64,000 bases of DNA, taken from assembly GCF_020171315.1 (NCBI RefSeq), contig NZ_JAIUZP010000006.1, positions 451,547-515,546 on the forward strand, written 5' to 3'. Each line of letters begins with the position of its first letter. The first letter of the stretch is position 1. The position numbers and the translations under genes were made by a program. Of the stretch, positions 62,613 to 64,000 are shown in pieces. Under the pieces are notes generated by a model. That model made no database searches and was not told the DNA's origin. It saw only the letters and a program-made list of their open reading frames with translations. Origin of the DNA: Pseudooceanicola nanhaiensis. GTDB lineage: Bacteria > Pseudomonadota > Alphaproteobacteria > Rhodobacterales > Rhodobacteraceae.

Positions 62613-63878
62613 ATGTCGAAGATGAGATACAGCCGCCGCAGCGTCCTGAAGAGCGGGATCGCCGCCACTGCCGCCTCGGCCCTGCCCGCGCCCATGGTCT
62701 GGGCGCAGGAGATCAAGGACATCACCCTGCGCCAGTTCGGCACCGGCGTGTCCAACCTCAACGAGGTCGGCCAGAAGGTGAAGGAAGACCTCGGCTTCAC
62801 GCTCGAGATGACCGCGCTCGACAGTGACAGCGTGACCCAGCGGGCCGCGACCCAGCCCGACAGCTTCGACATCGCCGATATCGAGTACTGGATCTGCAAG
62901 AAGGTCTGGCCGACGGGCAACCTGCAGGCGATGGATACCTCGAAGATCGCGAACTACGACAAGATCGTCGGCATCTTCAAGGACGGCAAGCTGACGCCCG
63001 AGTCGGTCATCGCGCAGGGCACCGCGCCCCATACCGTCGGCTTCGTCGAAGGCCCGGAGAGCACCACCTTCGCCACTGAGGAAACCCAGTGGATGACCCT
63101 GATCCCGACGATCTACAACGCCGATACTCTCGGCATCCGCCCCGACCTGATCAAGCGCCCGATCGACACCTGGGCCGAGCTGCTGAACCCCGAGTTCAAG
63201 GGCAAGGCCTCGATCCTCGACATCTCCTCGATCGGGATCATGGACATGGCCATGGTCTGCGAGGCCATGGGCGAGATCGCCTATGGCGACAAGGGCAACA
63301 TGACCAAGGAAGAGATCGACAAGACCTTCGCGATCTTCACCGAGGCCAAGCGCGCCGGCCAGTTCCGCGCCTTCTGGAAGACCTTCGACGAGAGCGTCAA
63401 CCTGATGGCCTCCGGCGAGGTGGTGATCCAGTCCATGTGGTCGCCCGCCATCACCGCGGTGAAATCGCGCGGCATCCCCTGCGTCTACCAGCCGCTGAAG
63501 GAAGGCTACCGCTCCTGGGGCGGCGGCATCGGCCTGTCGAAGTCGCTCACCGGCATGGAGCTGGACGCGGCCTACGAATACATCAACTGGTACCTCTCGG
63601 GCTGGGTCGGCGGCTTCCTGATGCGTCAGGGTTACTACTCGGCCGTGCCGGAGACCTCCAAGGAGTTCATGACGGCCAACGAATGGGGCTACTGGTTCGA
63701 GGGCAAGGAAGCGGTCGAGCCGATCGCGAACCCCTTCGGCGACGTGATGGCCCAGGCCGGCGAAACCCGCGACGGCGGCTCCTTCTACGACCGCATGGGC
63801 GCGGTCGCCTGCTGGAACGCCGTCATGGACGAGAACCAGTACATGGTCCGCAAGTGGAACGAGTTCATCGCCTCGTAA
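62613..63878 (+). CDS. ABC transporter substrate-binding protein, PotD-like, Tat-exported
   Basis: The 421-residue product starts with a twin-arginine signal (YSRRSVLKSG, hydrophobic core about residues 15-25, cut near VWAQ). The mature protein is a solute-binding protein of the spermidine/putrescine group (MTLIPTIYNADTLGI, DTWAELLNPEFKGKASILD, LMASGEVVIQSMWSPAITAVKS). A Tat signal is unusual but known for this group and implies folding before export. The true ligand is unknown. A perfect hairpin follows the stop. Confidence 0.93.
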   Translation: MSKMRYSRRSVLKSGIAATAASALPAPMVWAQEIKDITLRQFGTGVSNLNEVGQKVKEDLGFTLEMTALDSDSVTQRAATQPDSFDIADIEYWICKKVWPTGNLQAMDTSKIANYDKIVGIFKDGKLTPESVIAQGTAPHTVGFVEGPESTTFATEETQWMTLIPTIYNADTLGIRPDLIKRPIDTWAELLNPEFKGKASILDISSIGIMDMAMVCEAMGEIAYGDKGNMTKEEIDKTFAIFTEAKRAGQFRAFWKTFDESVNLMASGEVVIQSMWSPAITAVKSRGIPCVYQPLKEGYRSWGGGIGLSKSLTGMELDAAYEYINWYLSGWVGGFLMRQGYYSAVPETSKEFMTANEWGYWFEGKEAVEPIANPFGDVMAQAGETRDGGSFYDRMGAVACWNAVMDENQYMVRKWNEFIAS

Positions 63879-63884
63879 GGCGAT

Positions 63885-63907
63885 GCGCGCCGCGATCAGC
63901 GGCGCGC
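63885..63907 (+). other. Stem-loop after the binding-protein gene
   Basis: GCGCGCCGC-GATCA-GCGGCGCGC lies six bases beyond the stop and has no T-run. Such hairpins after binding-protein genes commonly protect the upstream mRNA and limit expression of downstream permeases. Confidence 0.65.
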
Positions 63908-63921
63908 GAAAGGCTTTGCGC

Positions 63922-63975
63922 CGGGCCTTGCGGCCCGTCGCCCGGCGGGGGGCTGACGCCCCCCGCACCCCCCGT
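63922..63975. repeat. Intergenic G/C hairpin pair, repeat family related
   Basis: CGGGCC-TTGC-GGCCCG and GGGGGGC-TGAC-GCCCCCC follow one another, then CGCACCCCCCG. The arrangement matches the G/C-hairpin part of the repeat at 10630 but lacks the GGATATTT module before the window ends. Confidence 0.45.
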
Positions 63976-64000
63976 CTGACGTGTTTCGAAGCGCCTGTGC

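Overview
This window is ordinary alphaproteobacterial chromosome, most likely from the family Rhodobacteraceae (Roseobacter/Rhodobacter relatives). The evidence is very high G+C, gene neighbourhoods typical of that family (J-domain/bolA/cobS/cobT; murC/DUF2484/murB; ftsQAZ-lpxC-bamD-recN; pgsA-moaD-moaE next to uvrC), a plant-type glutamate-cysteine ligase and a PtsP-type enzyme I. I see no tRNA, rRNA, CRISPR array, insertion sequence or prophage. Almost everything is densely packed single-copy chromosomal genes, many joined by 4-base ATGA or GTGA overlaps.

Layout. 1-8 kb: a zinc-motif J-domain protein, BolA, a DUF4177 protein, a small membrane protein, an ECF sigma/anti-sigma pair, and the cobaltochelatase genes cobS and cobT separated by a racemase-like gene and a small secreted protein. 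8-16 kb: aminopeptidase P, DUF427, a ClC protein, a GlcD-type flavoprotein and a LuxR-type regulator fused to a degenerate alpha/beta-hydrolase domain. 16-30 kb, minus strand: the distal half of the division/cell-wall cluster, in transcription order ftsW-murG-murC-[SH3 gene on the other strand]-DUF2484 x2-murB-ftsQ-ftsA-ftsZ-lpxC-bamD-recN. Here ddl is absent from its usual place and murD and the earlier genes do not precede ftsW.

30-43 kb: an HI0933-type flavoprotein, a sulfotransferase-like gene, gshA, a three-gene rsmE/GNAT/membrane-protein operon, ubiA, an OmpA/BON envelope protein with a small coiled-coil partner, then moaE/moaD/pgsA and uvrC. 43.3-43.6 kb is a 310-base non-coding stretch that is strikingly A+T rich, with a perfect DnaA box near one end and a perfect FNR-type palindrome at the other. 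43.6-51.5 kb: a pteridine-reductase-like SDR, a Ca/Na antiporter, a zinc-ribbon micro-protein with an S49 peptidase, a YadGH-like ABC exporter, CoxG, a secreted protein, a phosphoesterase and a lipid-kinase-like protein. 51.9-59.7 kb, plus strand: a TerC-like DUF475 protein, Nudix, DUF1178, an SDR, aspartate kinase, PtsP and a PEP-mutase-family enzyme. 59.8-63.9 kb: a GNAT and a GntR/FCD regulator divergent from a PotA/PotD-like ABC uptake system that continues beyond the window.

The observations most worth a second look are the LuxR-pseudohydrolase fusion (14.1-15.9 kb), the A+T-rich island (43.3-43.6 kb), a GANTC-bearing palindrome before ftsZ, a racemase homologue lacking both catalytic cysteines, a ClC protein with valine at the proton-glutamate position, the broken division cluster, and a dispersed family of intergenic stem-loops. 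All functional statements rest on reading the sequence and on family knowledge; no search was run.
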